In this document: piece after piece, positions 34,213 through 43,525 of the stretch
Numbering within the stretch: position 1 is the stretch's first letter
Layout of the letters: each line of letters begins with the position of its first letter
Assembly (NCBI GenBank): GCA_001971685.1
Contig: CP019326.1
Span: forward strand, 1,860,001-1,924,000
Source: Halomonas sp. 1513
Lineage (GTDB): Bacteria; Pseudomonadota; Gammaproteobacteria; Pseudomonadales; Halomonadaceae
DNA: 64,000 nt
Reading direction: 5' to 3'
Made by a program: the position numbers and the translations under genes
Notes under the pieces: model-generated
Database searches by the model: none
Told to the model about the DNA's origin: nothing
Seen by the model: the letters and a program-made list of their open reading frames with translations, nothing else

Positions 34213-35096
34213 AGCAAGCGCAGGCGCCTCGCGCCTCAGTGATCATCCCCACCTATTATGATTGGCCTAGCCTGCAGCACTGCCTTGCGGCGCTTGCAAG
34301 GCAAACGCTACCTGCCCCCCAGTTCGAGGTGCTGATCGTCAATAATGCGCCAAAGGATCCGCCCCCTGCCGATATGCGGTGGGCCGAGAACGTGCGCCTG
34401 CTGCATGAGGCGCGCCCCGGGTCCTATGCGGCGCGCAATGCTGGTCTGGAGGCAGCGAAGGGCGAGCTGGTGGCCTTGGTGGATGCCGACTGCATGCCTG
34501 AGCCCAAGTGGCTGGAGGCTGCGCTGGCGAATTTCGAGGATCCCCAGCTCTCATTGTTGGCCGGGCATGTGGCACTGACCTTTGAGGGCGAAAAGCTAAC
34601 ACCGGCCGAGTGTTTCGAGAAAGCTTTTGCCTTTCGCCAGCAGGAGAATGCTGAGCAGGGTGTATCGGTTACCGCTAATTTGATTGTAAGGCATAGCGTG
34701 TTCCAAACGGTGGGGTGCTTCGACGAGCAACTGATGTCCGGTGGCGATTTCGAATGGACAGGGCGCGCGACTCGCCGTGGCCATGTTATGCGCTATGCCG
34801 CTGACTGCGTGGTGACCCATCCGGCACGCCATCGACTCAGCGAGCTGGCTGCCAAGGCGCGGCGTGTCACGGCTGGCAGCCAGGTCTTGTATAACGAGGG
34901 TGCCCTGGGCGGCTGGCGCCGGGTGCTGGGTAACCTGATGGGAGATGTGGTGTCGCTCTGGCGACGCCAGGATATGACTTGGCGCGAACGCGCCTGGGCC
35001 CTGGCAGTGCTGGTGTATCTCAAGGGCGTGAAGGCGCAGCAGCGCCTCTCAGCTATGCTGCCATGGTCGTCTGCCCGTCGGGAAGCGCCGCGATGA
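34209..35096 (+). CDS. Family 2 glycosyltransferase (GT-A)
   Basis: The 295-residue enzyme has the GT2 start ASVIIPTYYDWPSLQHCL, then RNAGLEAAKGELVALVDAD with the metal-binding DAD at about 96-98, followed by a GGDFEWTGRA acceptor/catalytic motif near 178-187. A short C-terminal hydrophobic stretch may anchor it to the membrane. Its start overlaps the preceding gene, and its stop overlaps the PssD-like start. It probably adds one sugar to the lipid-linked repeat unit. Confidence 0.85.
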   Translation: MKQAQAPRASVIIPTYYDWPSLQHCLAALARQTLPAPQFEVLIVNNAPKDPPPADMRWAENVRLLHEARPGSYAARNAGLEAAKGELVALVDADCMPEPKWLEAALANFEDPQLSLLAGHVALTFEGEKLTPAECFEKAFAFRQQENAEQGVSVTANLIVRHSVFQTVGCFDEQLMSGGDFEWTGRATRRGHVMRYAADCVVTHPARHRLSELAAKARRVTAGSQVLYNEGALGGWRRVLGNLMGDVVSLWRRQDMTWRERAWALAVLVYLKGVKAQQRLSAMLPWSSARREAPR

Positions 35097-35521
35097 AGGT
35101 GCTGTTTGTCGCGTCCTTTGGTGGGCATTGGGTGCAGATGCGGCGGTTGGCCAAGTTAGTGGAGTGCAGTGCATTGGTATACGTTGGCACCGCTGAAGGA
35201 GAGCACGACGGTGCCGACGACTACCTGGAAGACTTCAGTATCCGCGAGCTGTGGTGCGGGATGCGCCAATTGCCGCGGGCTTTAGGCATCGTTCGCCGTC
35301 ATCGGCCCGACCTGATCATCAGTACCGGGGCTGCCCCGGGACTGCTGCTGCTGTTCGCGGGGTTTCTGCTGGGTATGAAGACCGTGTGGGTAGATAGCAT
35401 CGCCAACAGCCAGCGGCTGTCGCTCTCAGGGCGTGTGGCCAAGCTGTTTGCCAGCCGGGTGTTAACCCAGTGGCCGGCCTTGGCCAAAGGCCGTGTGCAG
35501 TACCAGGGTAGCCTGCTATGA
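35093..35521 (+). CDS. PssD/Alg14-type glycosyltransferase subunit (membrane anchor)
   Basis: The 142-residue protein matches the Alg14/PssD half of a two-part GT28 enzyme. It begins MKVLFVASFGGHWVQMRRL and contains IISTGAAPGLLLLFAGFLLGMKTVWVDSIAN, the membrane-associated acceptor side. The start at 35093 gives a 4-nt overlap with the GT2 gene. It must pair with the next gene for activity. Confidence 0.85.
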   Translation: MKVLFVASFGGHWVQMRRLAKLVECSALVYVGTAEGEHDGADDYLEDFSIRELWCGMRQLPRALGIVRRHRPDLIISTGAAPGLLLLFAGFLLGMKTVWVDSIANSQRLSLSGRVAKLFASRVLTQWPALAKGRVQYQGSLL

Positions 35522-36027
35522 GGGTGATGTTTACCGCCGGTACCCAGTTTGCCTTCCCACGTCTGGCGGAAGTGGTGCATGAGGTGGCCGTCCAGCAGCC
35601 TGAGTGGTCGCTGGTGTTTCAGGCGGGGCCCGGGGCGGCATTGGAGGCCTTCGCCGAGCATTCTACTGTGCAGGCCGCCGAGCTGTTTCCTGCCGATCGC
35701 TTTCAAGAATTCTTTAACGCGGCCGATCTAGTGGTGACCCACGCCGGGATGGGCAATATCATTGCCTGCCTGGAGGCGGGCAAGCCGTGTATGCTACTGC
35801 CGCGCCAGGCTCGCCTGGGCGAGCACCGCAACGACCACCAGGTGGATACCGCCCGGGCGATTACCCAGCGCTACCCGGTGCCGGTGTTTGATGAGGTTGA
35901 ACCGCTGGTGACGGCGGTAGTGGCACCGGAGCAGTGGCCGGATGGCCTTGAGGATGCGCCAGCCAAGATGGCCGCGGCACGTACCGAGTTCAGCCAGGGC
36001 CTTAATCAGCTGTTGCAGGCGCTATGA
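35518..36027 (+). CDS. PssE/Alg13-type glycosyltransferase subunit (nucleotide-sugar binding)
   Basis: The 169-residue protein is the GT28 C-terminal half: MFTAGTQFAFPRL at the start and ADLVVTHAGMGNIIACLEAGKPCMLLPRQARLGEHRNDHQVD around 71-112, the nucleotide-sugar site. It overlaps the PssD-like stop by 4 nt. Together the two transfer a glucuronic-acid-type or similar sugar to the lipid-linked chain; UDP-GlcA from Ugd is a natural donor. Confidence 0.85.
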   Translation: MRVMFTAGTQFAFPRLAEVVHEVAVQQPEWSLVFQAGPGAALEAFAEHSTVQAAELFPADRFQEFFNAADLVVTHAGMGNIIACLEAGKPCMLLPRQARLGEHRNDHQVDTARAITQRYPVPVFDEVEPLVTAVVAPEQWPDGLEDAPAKMAAARTEFSQGLNQLLQAL

Positions 36028-36040
36028 GGGAAGTGAGTTG

Positions 36041-37297
36041 ATGTTTCAAAGCAGGATGGCGGCCAGGCTTGCCCTGGCCGTTTTGGTGTTGGTGGTGGCA
36101 CTTTTGGTAGCCACGCCACTGCGGGTGCATGTGTTTATTGCGTTGCTACTGCTGTATGCGCTGGCCTTCGTAATTGTTAATCGCCAGCAGCTGGAGGTCA
36201 CGGGCACCGACAAGTTGGTGATGCTGGTGCTGTGCAGCTATGCTATCGGCCATCTGCCCGGGTTCGTCATGAGCGATTATTCGTGGCGCTACCTGGCTGT
36301 GGGACTGCATATGGTGGCGTTGATCCCGATCTACCTGATGCTGCGCATGGTGCTCGATGAGGGCTGGCTGCGCCACTACCGTAACGGCTTGGAGTGGTCG
36401 GCGGTGGCCGGGGCCATGGCGGCGCTGCTGCTGGCGCTGTATCAGGTGGTGGTCCAGGGTAACGGCCGTGCCGATGGCTTCCTGTTTCATATCAACTTCG
36501 GTTACCTGGTGGCGTCGCTGTTCTTCCTGCTGGTGGCGATGGTGCCGAGCTCGGCGCGGCGCGGCTGGCTGGTGGCCGGGGCAACGGCGGCGCTGGTGGC
36601 CACGGCCTTGAGCACTTCGCGCGGGGCGCTGTTTGCGGTGCCGCTGGTGGCGGCGTTCCTGGTGCTGCTGCACTGGCGGCACTTCGGCGCGCGGCGTATG
36701 GCGATCAGTGCCGGAGCCTTCACGGTGGTGGCAGTGCTGGGTTACCTGGTGATTCCCCAGGTCGAGCAGCGGGTCGATGTAACCGTGGATGAGGTGGCCC
36801 GGACGCTGGAGGGTGATTATTCCCACAACTCTGCTGGCGGGCGCGTGCGGCTGTGGGCGGGGGCGATAGCCGCCTTCCAGCAGAATCCTTGGGTGGGCCT
36901 CACCTATGATGACCGCGAAGCGCTGAATGCGCGCCTCGCCGATGATGCGAATAGCATCGTGGATGACTGGACCGCGACGATCTCCCGTGGCCACGCCCAT
37001 AGTCAGTACTTCGAGGTGATGGCCACCGGTGGTGTGGTGGGGCTGGTGGCGCTGGCGTTCTACCTGCTGCTGCCGGGGCTCTATTTTCTGCGCGGTTATC
37101 TGGTGGCGCGCGACAACCCGTACCACTTCATCGGGTTGCTGTTCAGCGCCGGCTTTATTGTCTTCTGCCTCTCGGAAGTGGCACTGCAACATGAGATGAT
37201 CGGCACCTACTACGCCTTTATGCTGCTGGTGCTATACGTCATGGCTCAGGTACATGAGTGCGCGCGTGCCGAGGCACCATCACCCGTTGCAAGATGA
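36041..37297 (+). CDS. O-antigen ligase/Wzy polymerase-family membrane protein
   Basis: The 418-residue protein has about ten to eleven transmembrane helices. STSRGALFAVPLVAAFLVLLHWRH and the periplasmic loop GGRVRLWAGAIAAFQQNPWVGL, then GHAHSQYFEVMATGGVVGLVALAFY, match the PF04932 ligase/polymerase family. The start at 36041 follows GGAAGTGAG; an in-frame start further upstream would overlap the PssE gene. It polymerises repeat units or ligates polymer to a carrier. Confidence 0.85.
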   Translation: MFQSRMAARLALAVLVLVVALLVATPLRVHVFIALLLLYALAFVIVNRQQLEVTGTDKLVMLVLCSYAIGHLPGFVMSDYSWRYLAVGLHMVALIPIYLMLRMVLDEGWLRHYRNGLEWSAVAGAMAALLLALYQVVVQGNGRADGFLFHINFGYLVASLFFLLVAMVPSSARRGWLVAGATAALVATALSTSRGALFAVPLVAAFLVLLHWRHFGARRMAISAGAFTVVAVLGYLVIPQVEQRVDVTVDEVARTLEGDYSHNSAGGRVRLWAGAIAAFQQNPWVGLTYDDREALNARLADDANSIVDDWTATISRGHAHSQYFEVMATGGVVGLVALAFYLLLPGLYFLRGYLVARDNPYHFIGLLFSAGFIVFCLSEVALQHEMIGTYYAFMLLVLYVMAQVHECARAEAPSPVAR

Positions 37298-37309
37298 AGG
37301 CTCAAGGGA

Positions 37310-38698
37310 ATGAGACACACGAGTTCAATGCGCTTTTCTGATCGCTATCCGGCGCAGATCATTCTGCCGCTGGTCGATGCAGTGGCGCTGTTTGCCTCGG
37401 GCCTGCTGGCCCACTGGCTGCGCTTCGGGCATATGGCAATTCCCGAGCGTATCTGGCTGGCGATGGGCATCATGGCGTTGTTGCTGATCCTGCTCAACAC
37501 GCAGCAGGGAGGCTACAAGCGCTGGCAGGTCAAGTCCCGAGCCAAGATCCTGCTGCGGCAGATCTTCGTGTGGGCGCTTGTCGCGGTGATCGCCGCCTCG
37601 CTTATCTACTTCGCCCATGCCGCAGAGCGTTTCTCGCGGCTGTGGGTGGGCATGACGCTGCTATTTTCGTTCATCTTGGCATGCGGTTTCCGGCTGGCGG
37701 CACAATGGCTGCTGCGCCGCGCGCGCCGCCAGGGCAAGGCACTGGTGCCGGTGTTTCTCGTCGGGCCGGGGGCTCAGTTGGTGCGGGTGGGCGAGGGCAT
37801 GCGCAATTCTCCCGCTGATGGCTACAGCATCGCCGGGGTGTATCGCCTGCGACGCGAGAGCCTGACCAAGGCCCAGTTGGACCGTCTCCGCCGGCGAATC
37901 GTCGCCTCCCAGGCCAGCGAGGTGTGGATCTGCGTGCCGTTCGAGTCTGGCCAGATTCTGCGCGATATCTTCCATGCGCTGCGCAACGAGACCGCCGAGG
38001 TGCGCTTTATTCCCGACTTCCAGGGCATGCTGTTGCTCAACCACCGCATGAGTGAGGTGGCGGGGCATATGAGCATCGATTTGAGCGTGACGCCCATTGA
38101 CGGCGTGTCGCGCATCGTCAAGCGCCTCGAGGATCTGGTCCTGGGCAGTGTGATCTCGCTGCTGATCCTGCCGGTGTGCGTGGCGATCGCCATTGCCATC
38201 AAGCTCACCTCGCCGGGGCCGGTGCTGTTCAAGCAGTACCGTACCGGGGCCAACGGCCACCGCTTCAAGGTCTACAAGTTCCGCTCCATGGCGGTACACC
38301 AAGAGCGCGGCGGCCAGGTGACCCAGGCCTCCAGGGGCGACCCGCGGATCACCCGGCTGGGTGCCTTCCTGCGGCGCACCTCGCTGGATGAACTGCCGCA
38401 GTTCTACAACGTGTTGCAGGGGCGCATGTCCATTGTTGGCCCACGGCCGCATGCGCTGTCGCACAACGACTACTATCAGGACATCGTCGAGTCCTACATG
38501 AAGCGCCACAAGGTCAACCCGGGCATTACCGGCTGGGCGCAGGTCAACGGCCTGCGCGGCGAGACCGACACCGACGAGAAGATGGAGCGCCGGGTCGCCG
38601 CCGATCTCTGGTACATCGACAACTGGTCGCTGTGGCTGGACCTGAAGATCATCGCACTCACGATCTTCAAGGGCTTTATCAACCCCAATGCGTATTGA
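37310..38698 (+). CDS. Undecaprenyl-phosphate sugar phosphotransferase (WcaJ/WbaP-type priming enzyme)
   Basis: The 462-residue polyprenol-phosphate hexose-1-phosphate transferase has four N-terminal membrane helices, a soluble CoA-binding-like domain (about 145-240) and a C-terminal catalytic domain. The latter starts with a re-entrant helix and has FKVYKFRSM, RRTSLDELPQFYNVLQGRMSIVGPRPH and PGITGWAQVNGLRGET. It starts repeat-unit assembly by moving a sugar-1-phosphate to undecaprenyl phosphate. It is the last gene before the operon terminator. Confidence 0.9.
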   Translation: MRHTSSMRFSDRYPAQIILPLVDAVALFASGLLAHWLRFGHMAIPERIWLAMGIMALLLILLNTQQGGYKRWQVKSRAKILLRQIFVWALVAVIAASLIYFAHAAERFSRLWVGMTLLFSFILACGFRLAAQWLLRRARRQGKALVPVFLVGPGAQLVRVGEGMRNSPADGYSIAGVYRLRRESLTKAQLDRLRRRIVASQASEVWICVPFESGQILRDIFHALRNETAEVRFIPDFQGMLLLNHRMSEVAGHMSIDLSVTPIDGVSRIVKRLEDLVLGSVISLLILPVCVAIAIAIKLTSPGPVLFKQYRTGANGHRFKVYKFRSMAVHQERGGQVTQASRGDPRITRLGAFLRRTSLDELPQFYNVLQGRMSIVGPRPHALSHNDYYQDIVESYMKRHKVNPGITGWAQVNGLRGETDTDEKMERRVAADLWYIDNWSLWLDLKIIALTIFKGFINPNAY

Positions 38699-38726
38699 TA
38701 ATTAAAAAAACTGCGGCTTTACTGAC

Positions 38727-38757
38727 AAAAGCGGGTGCCCATTGGGCACCCGCTTTT
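38727..38757 (+). terminator. Rho-independent terminator of the polysaccharide operon
   Basis: AAAAGCGGGTGCCC and GGGCACCCGCTTTT form a 14-bp perfect stem around ATT, followed by GTTTG. It lies 28 nt past the priming-transferase stop and also faces the convergent pyruvyltransferase gene. Confidence 0.9.
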
Positions 38758-38815
38758 GTTTGCACTGCAAAAACCTATGAGGTTGATAAGGCCACTAAGG
38801 GTTTGGCCTACCCGA

Positions 38816-39868
38816 CTAGAAAGGTAAATGCTTTTGGAATAACTCTTGATACTCCTTGCGAGTGGCGTTCTTATGACTCTGGAGAGCCTGGCTCTTGTCC
38901 GAGATATTATTTATGCTGTTTAGAATAATTTCTCGCAAAGTAGAATAGTCTGTGCCGATCGTTACCTGTTCAGCTTTGAAGCCTTCTACGGTAGCAGCGC
39001 GGGCGTCGTGGGCAAGCATGATGCCGGGGATACCCATAGACGCAGATATGCCAATGCCGTGAACCCGATAGCCAATGACAAGATCATAGCTTGCGTATAT
39101 GTCCAGGTAGTCTTTGGCATCGTATGAGTAGCGCAGGGTTTGTCCGGGAAAATCCTTTTCGAAAGTCGAGAGTTCATCGATGTAGTGAGCCACAAACTCG
39201 AACTGATAGTCTTCTCCAAGGTCTCCTATTAATTTCTTGTACATGTCCAGCATGTATTGGTGAGTGTCGTCAGATACGTTATTTGATGCAACCGCGCTGT
39301 TAGTGCCATACATCAGGCCGATTTTTTTTACTGAATTGACCGTGCTTTCAGTCTTGCTGGAAAATAGCGCAGGGCATGGAAGTTGAATGGCTCCAGCGGG
39401 TGCTAGCCCTCGTTGTGCTGTTTCATCGCGAGTGGTAATGAGTTTGGCGAGTTTGAAGACTTCCTGTTCCACTTGAGTGAAATGCTCATCGCCGAATGAG
39501 AATTCACCGCTAGTGCCAAGTCCTAAAAATACACTTGGTAAATTATGAGCTTTTATTTCATCATATAGCTTTACCATCCGCCGGCCTCGCCACTCGGGGG
39601 AGCCGGCAAAAACGACCATGTCGGCATAGTCCATGGGTACCCTGTCCTTGACGGAGTTATCCATGAACTTCTCTACGAAATCCTTGCCGAACGCATTATC
39701 GATCTTCTTTATAATATCGAATTTTCTTGCTCTGCGTATCTGCGGATTGCGGTTGTAGATGATAGGATTGAAGTCACCCAGGTGCTCGCGAAGAAGGTTC
39801 ATACAGCCCATCAGAATAAACTCGTCACCTGGGTTCCATTGCCGAGTGGTGGAAAAGACTATATTCAT
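38816..39868 (-). CDS. Polysaccharide pyruvyl transferase-family protein
   Basis: The 350-residue protein has the PF04230 pattern: MNIVFSTTRQWNPGDEFILMGC at the start, VVFAGSPEWRGRR, SVFLGLGTSGEFSF in the middle and LVIGYRVHGIGISASMGIPGIMLAHDAR near 265-292. Members add pyruvate ketals to sugars in capsules or act as related transferases. It is convergent with the capsule operon across the terminator and is AT-richer than its neighbours. It may modify this or another polymer. Confidence 0.75.
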   Translation of the reverse strand: MNIVFSTTRQWNPGDEFILMGCMNLLREHLGDFNPIIYNRNPQIRRARKFDIIKKIDNAFGKDFVEKFMDNSVKDRVPMDYADMVVFAGSPEWRGRRMVKLYDEIKAHNLPSVFLGLGTSGEFSFGDEHFTQVEQEVFKLAKLITTRDETAQRGLAPAGAIQLPCPALFSSKTESTVNSVKKIGLMYGTNSAVASNNVSDDTHQYMLDMYKKLIGDLGEDYQFEFVAHYIDELSTFEKDFPGQTLRYSYDAKDYLDIYASYDLVIGYRVHGIGISASMGIPGIMLAHDARAATVEGFKAEQVTIGTDYSTLREIILNSINNISDKSQALQSHKNATRKEYQELFQKHLPF

Positions 39869-40017
39869 ATGTGCTCCTGATGGATGAGACAGCCCAAAAT
39901 GCAGTACGCATGCCAGAGGTTGGCGTCTGTGTTACTCTGACCTTTTAAATGACGGCCAGACTAGCGGAAAGCGGTGCCGCTTGCCAGCGTGGCCACGCAG
40001 GGGTGGGATAGACGTCA

Positions 40018-41097
40018 ATGAGGAAGTGGCTGAACAGCGCCAGAGCGTATCGAGACCGTTATCGTAATACCATCAGCCGCAGACGCTATGATCGAGAGCG
40101 GCCACCGATTGAACAGCCCGATAGCATTGAGCGTTTGGTGTTCGTGCGCTGGGATGCCAAGTGGGGCGATTCGGTGGTGTTCTCGTTTGTGCCGCGTGAG
40201 CTGCGCAAGCTAGGCAACGTGTCGGTGGAAGTGATCACCACGCCGGAGATGGCGGCTCTGTTCCGCGAGGACTTCGGGGTCGATGTGGTCCACGAGATAC
40301 GCAAGCGGCCCAGTGCGAAAGAGATCACCCGCCTGGCGGAGCAGATCGGGCCAGTCGATCTGGTGGTGTTTTTTAGCCACCTCGCCAATCACCGCGCGAT
40401 ATACCTCTTGAACCAGCTAAAAGCCAAGCACATTGCCGGGCTCGATGACAGCCTTGGCTTGATCGATCTCAAGCTTGGAACGGCGACTCGAGGCTGGCAT
40501 TTTGCCGATAAGTACGTGGCGCTGCTGCGGCGCTGTGGCGCCGAGTGCGTGGATACCTCGTATCTGGTGCCACGCGATACCGCGCTGGAGCGGCGGGCAA
40601 CGGCGCTGATCGCTGAGCGGTCGCGCCCATTCATATGCCTCAACGCCTATAGCAAGGGGCGGGCACGTAGCCTGACTATGGCTAACTGTGCCCGGCTGGC
40701 CGAGGCGGTACTGCAGAGGCTGCCGGGGCATGATGTCTGTATGCTGAGTGCGCCAGGCAAGGAGGGCGAAGTGGCGGCGTTTTGTGACGCGTTCGAGGGA
40801 GACCGAGTGTTTGCGCTCGCCGCTACCAAGACGATCTATGAGAACATCGCGCTGATTGCGGCCTCTGCCGGTCTGGTGTCGGGTATTACCGCGACGGTAC
40901 ACATGGCGGATGGCCTGGGTGTACCATCGCTGGTGTTGTTTCCTTATGACCCGGCCGACCGCGACGACTGGCACAGCCGCCATGCTGGTTCATTCAACCT
41001 GATGGCCAAGCCCAGTGTGCCGATCGATGTCAATGCGCTGGATTGGGATGAGGTGCAGAGGGCGGTGGAGACGTTCTGCGAGGGGCTTACATCGTAG
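40018..41097 (+). CDS. Family 9 glycosyltransferase (heptosyltransferase-like)
   Basis: The 359-residue protein fits GT9: an RLVFVRWDAKWGDSVVF start, IAGLDDSLGLIDLKLGTATRGWHFADKYVALLRRCG in the middle and GLVSGITATVHMADGLGVPSLVLFPYDPADRDDW near 285-320 as the donor-binding segment. GT9 enzymes add heptose or hexose to lipid A core. No waa genes surround it, so it may act on capsule or core. The next gene is a GT2 on the same strand. Confidence 0.8.
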   Translation: MRKWLNSARAYRDRYRNTISRRRYDRERPPIEQPDSIERLVFVRWDAKWGDSVVFSFVPRELRKLGNVSVEVITTPEMAALFREDFGVDVVHEIRKRPSAKEITRLAEQIGPVDLVVFFSHLANHRAIYLLNQLKAKHIAGLDDSLGLIDLKLGTATRGWHFADKYVALLRRCGAECVDTSYLVPRDTALERRATALIAERSRPFICLNAYSKGRARSLTMANCARLAEAVLQRLPGHDVCMLSAPGKEGEVAAFCDAFEGDRVFALAATKTIYENIALIAASAGLVSGITATVHMADGLGVPSLVLFPYDPADRDDWHSRHAGSFNLMAKPSVPIDVNALDWDEVQRAVETFCEGLTS

Positions 41098-41184
41098 CGC
41101 AGCGAATGGCTAGCAGACGAATAAACTTCGCGCGCTTTGGTGTGTCGTATCGCTTCAATGAGTCATAGGCTCGGTAGGGAGGCC

Positions 41185-41988
41185 ATGACCCCTCATTTTT
41201 CGCTGGAAGTGATCATGGCGGCGTACAACGACGCTGAGGTACTGGCGCTGACCCTGGAAGGGTATCGGCGCCAGTCGTCGTGCGAGTTCTCGCTGTGCAT
41301 CGCCGACGATGGCTCTGGCCCTGAGGTGGCAGAGGTCATCGAGCGATTTCGCGCTCAAGGCGTGGACATCCGCCATGTGTGGCATGAAGACCGCGGCTTT
41401 CGCAAGGCACAGATCGTCAATCGAGCCATCGCCGGCTCCGAGGCCGATTACATCGTACTTACCGATAGTGACTGTGTGCCAATGCGCCATTTCGTTGCTG
41501 ACCACCGCGACTGGGCGCAGCCAGGGTATGTGGTTGCAGGGCGACGCGTGGATACCGCCGAGGACCTGACGACGCGAATCAAGCGCGGGGAAGTAGCGCT
41601 TTCACGCTTGGAGCATCCGATACGCCTTATTGCCGAGTCGATGCGTGGCAACATTTCTCGCGATGAGTTCGGGCTTCGCCTGCCGCGCTTGCTGGCCCGC
41701 CTATGGAGCCGCAAGCCGTTGGCACTGCTGGGCGCCAATATGGGGGTATGGCGAGAGCAGCTGCTGGCGGTGAATGGCTTCGACGGTGACTTCGAAGGCT
41801 ACGGCGCCGAGGAGGTCGACCTGGAGTGGCGGCTTCAAACTTACGGCGTGCGGCAGCGTGCCATGCGTGGCCGCGGCGGTTTGATCCATATCCACCATCA
41901 CCAGCGCCAGGTCGATGCCTATGTGTTTCACCTGCTGAAGCACAAGCGGCAGGCTGGCGAGGTGGTGGTGCGAAACGGGATTCGTTGA
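41185..41988 (+). CDS. Family 2 glycosyltransferase with galactosyltransferase-type C-terminus
   Basis: The 267-residue GT2 enzyme has a SLEVIMAAYNDAEVLALTLEG start, IADDGSGPEV, an ADYIVLTDSDCVP DxD region near 94-106, and a C-terminal LGANMGVWREQLLAVNGFDGDFEGYGAEEVDLEWRL (glyco_transf_7C type). The start at 41185 follows AGGGAGG; earlier in-frame ATGs lack such a site. It probably acts with the GT9 upstream. Confidence 0.8.
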   Translation: MTPHFSLEVIMAAYNDAEVLALTLEGYRRQSSCEFSLCIADDGSGPEVAEVIERFRAQGVDIRHVWHEDRGFRKAQIVNRAIAGSEADYIVLTDSDCVPMRHFVADHRDWAQPGYVVAGRRVDTAEDLTTRIKRGEVALSRLEHPIRLIAESMRGNISRDEFGLRLPRLLARLWSRKPLALLGANMGVWREQLLAVNGFDGDFEGYGAEEVDLEWRLQTYGVRQRAMRGRGGLIHIHHHQRQVDAYVFHLLKHKRQAGEVVVRNGIR

Positions 41989-42001
41989 GGGCAGTGGTCC
42001 C

Positions 42002-42036
42002 GGCAGCGCTGCGCGCTGCATCGGGAATGAATTCCC
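42002..42036. repeat. REP-like repeat with AGCGCTGCGCGCTGCA module
   Basis: GGCAGCGCTGCGCGCTGCATCGGGAATGAATTCCC is a diverged copy (CGGGAATGAATTCCC for CGCGAATGAATTCGC) of the composite repeat at 56801-56840, with the AGCGCTGCGCGC palindrome module in front. Confidence 0.55.
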
Positions 42037-42121
42037 TTATATGGCCCCGTACGTTGTGCAAGCCCGAATCATCATGGCCGGGGTGAGACTCCTACATTGG
42101 GCATGGCGCCCCTGGCAACAG

Positions 42122-42145
42122 TGAACTGACCCCCAATAGTTGGAC
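42122..42145. mobile_element. IS3-family terminal inverted-repeat remnant
   Basis: TGAACTGACCCCCAATAGTT followed by GGAC resembles the terminal repeat of IS3-family elements (TGAACTGACCCCCAAAAGTTGGAC type). No transposase or second terminus is visible nearby, so this is an orphan end. Confidence 0.4.
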
Positions 42146-42507
42146 GGCTCATTCAGTCGGCGCTTAACCCTCAATCCATCCTTGCCCTTGGCGCTTTCCA
42201 GCCTCTTGTCGATTGAGCCGCATAGGTAGTGAGCTGCTGTGCGCACCTTCGGTGTCTCGGCGAGGGCAGGCAATATTTCAGGTGTGCATTCTCCGGAGGG
42301 GCGCCAGAGCGCCGCTAGGCCAATTCGTGGAGGGTTGAATGGCCGACGAGGCGCAGTATAGACAAGTATTACTTGTTTGTCGGTGGGTTCTTCTTTGCTG
42401 TTGAAAGCGCGCTGCTTTGGCAGGGTGGGGTAAGTCGTTAGCTAGGCGGTGAAAATTCGCGATCACGAACTGGCTAACGAAGGCCCAACAGCATACTGGA
42501 GCTTGAT

Positions 42508-43506
42508 ATGACTGACAAAAACAAGTACCTGATGTCCGTAGTCGCAGTCGCAGGGATCTCGTCTTCTTTCATGGCCCATGCCGATGTTTCGTGGATGATG
42601 GCCACCGGGTATCCAGACGATAGCTTCTTTACTGAGAATCTGCGTGAATTTGTCGCTGAGGTCGAAGAGAATAGTGACGGGCGTATTGCCATCGACATGC
42701 GCACAAATAGCACCCTGATAAGCCATGACGAAATCAAAAGATCCGTTCAGAGGTGCGTGGTGCAGCTGGGTGAAATTCGTCTGGGAGCCTACGGCAACGA
42801 ACACCCCGTCTTTCGCGTCGATGGGCTCCCGGGGTTGGCAACGAGTTACGAGCAAGCCTATCAGTTGAATACTTTTCTTCAGCCCTACTATGAAGACGTA
42901 CTGAGTGACCAAGGGATCATGCCCTTAACTTTTGTTGCTTGGCCAGGTCAGGGATTCTTCGCTGATCGCCCGATATCATCTACTGATGATGTTCAGGGGA
43001 TGAGGATAAGAATTTACTCGCACCCGACACAAATGATGGCAGAGCAATTGGGATTTGATGCCACCAACTTGCCGTTCTCAGAAGTGCCTCAGGCATTTTC
43101 AACTAATATGATAGAGTCACTTTTCACCAGCGCGCAAACGGGGATTGACGTGCAGGTATGGGATTATGTTGATCACTTCGTTTATACGGGGACCATGCAT
43201 AATTTCAATTCTTTAATCATTAATGAAGAAGCATTCAATGCGTTGGAGGATGATCTTCAGACGATCGTGATGGATGCCGCGGAAAATGCATATATTCGCG
43301 GTCAGGAGATGAGTAGAGAGCGTGCTGCTGAAAATCGTGAAGTCCTTGAAGATAATGGTATTGAAATCACTCAGGCATCCGACGAGTTACAGCAGGCAAT
43401 TAGTGAAACTGGTGATAGAATCCTCGAAGATTGGAGGGGCGATGCAAGTGAGAGAGGGAATCGAATTATGGATGAATATATCGAGTGGCGCAGTGGCTCC
43501 GAATAA
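42508..43506 (+). CDS. TRAP transporter substrate-binding protein (DctP family)
   Basis: The 332-residue periplasmic protein has a signal peptide ending near residue 25 (FMAHA/DVSW) and the DctP pattern, including DDVQGMRIRIYSHPTQMMAEQLGFDATNLPFSEVPQAFSTNMIESLFTS near 152-200. It captures a substrate, usually a carboxylate, and hands it to the DctQM membrane pair. It stands first in a DctP-DctQ-DctM set. The set is AT-richer than the enzymes that follow. The substrate is unknown; the downstream HyuAB/TPP/aminotransferase genes suggest a cyclic amide or amino-acid-derived acid. Confidence 0.85.
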   Translation: MTDKNKYLMSVVAVAGISSSFMAHADVSWMMATGYPDDSFFTENLREFVAEVEENSDGRIAIDMRTNSTLISHDEIKRSVQRCVVQLGEIRLGAYGNEHPVFRVDGLPGLATSYEQAYQLNTFLQPYYEDVLSDQGIMPLTFVAWPGQGFFADRPISSTDDVQGMRIRIYSHPTQMMAEQLGFDATNLPFSEVPQAFSTNMIESLFTSAQTGIDVQVWDYVDHFVYTGTMHNFNSLIINEEAFNALEDDLQTIVMDAAENAYIRGQEMSRERAAENREVLEDNGIEITQASDELQQAISETGDRILEDWRGDASERGNRIMDEYIEWRSGSE

Positions 43507-43525
43507 GTAAAGGGGAGCTTCTAAT

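Larger units (their letters stand above)
41989..42507. other. Gap without a gene; REP-like and IS-end fragments
   Basis: No gene is visible. The left side carries a REP-like module (about 42002-42036). At 42122-42145 lies a sequence matching an IS3-family terminal repeat. The remaining bases up to the TRAP dctP start show nothing recognisable. This is the left edge of the 42.5-53 kb accessory block. Confidence 0.5.
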
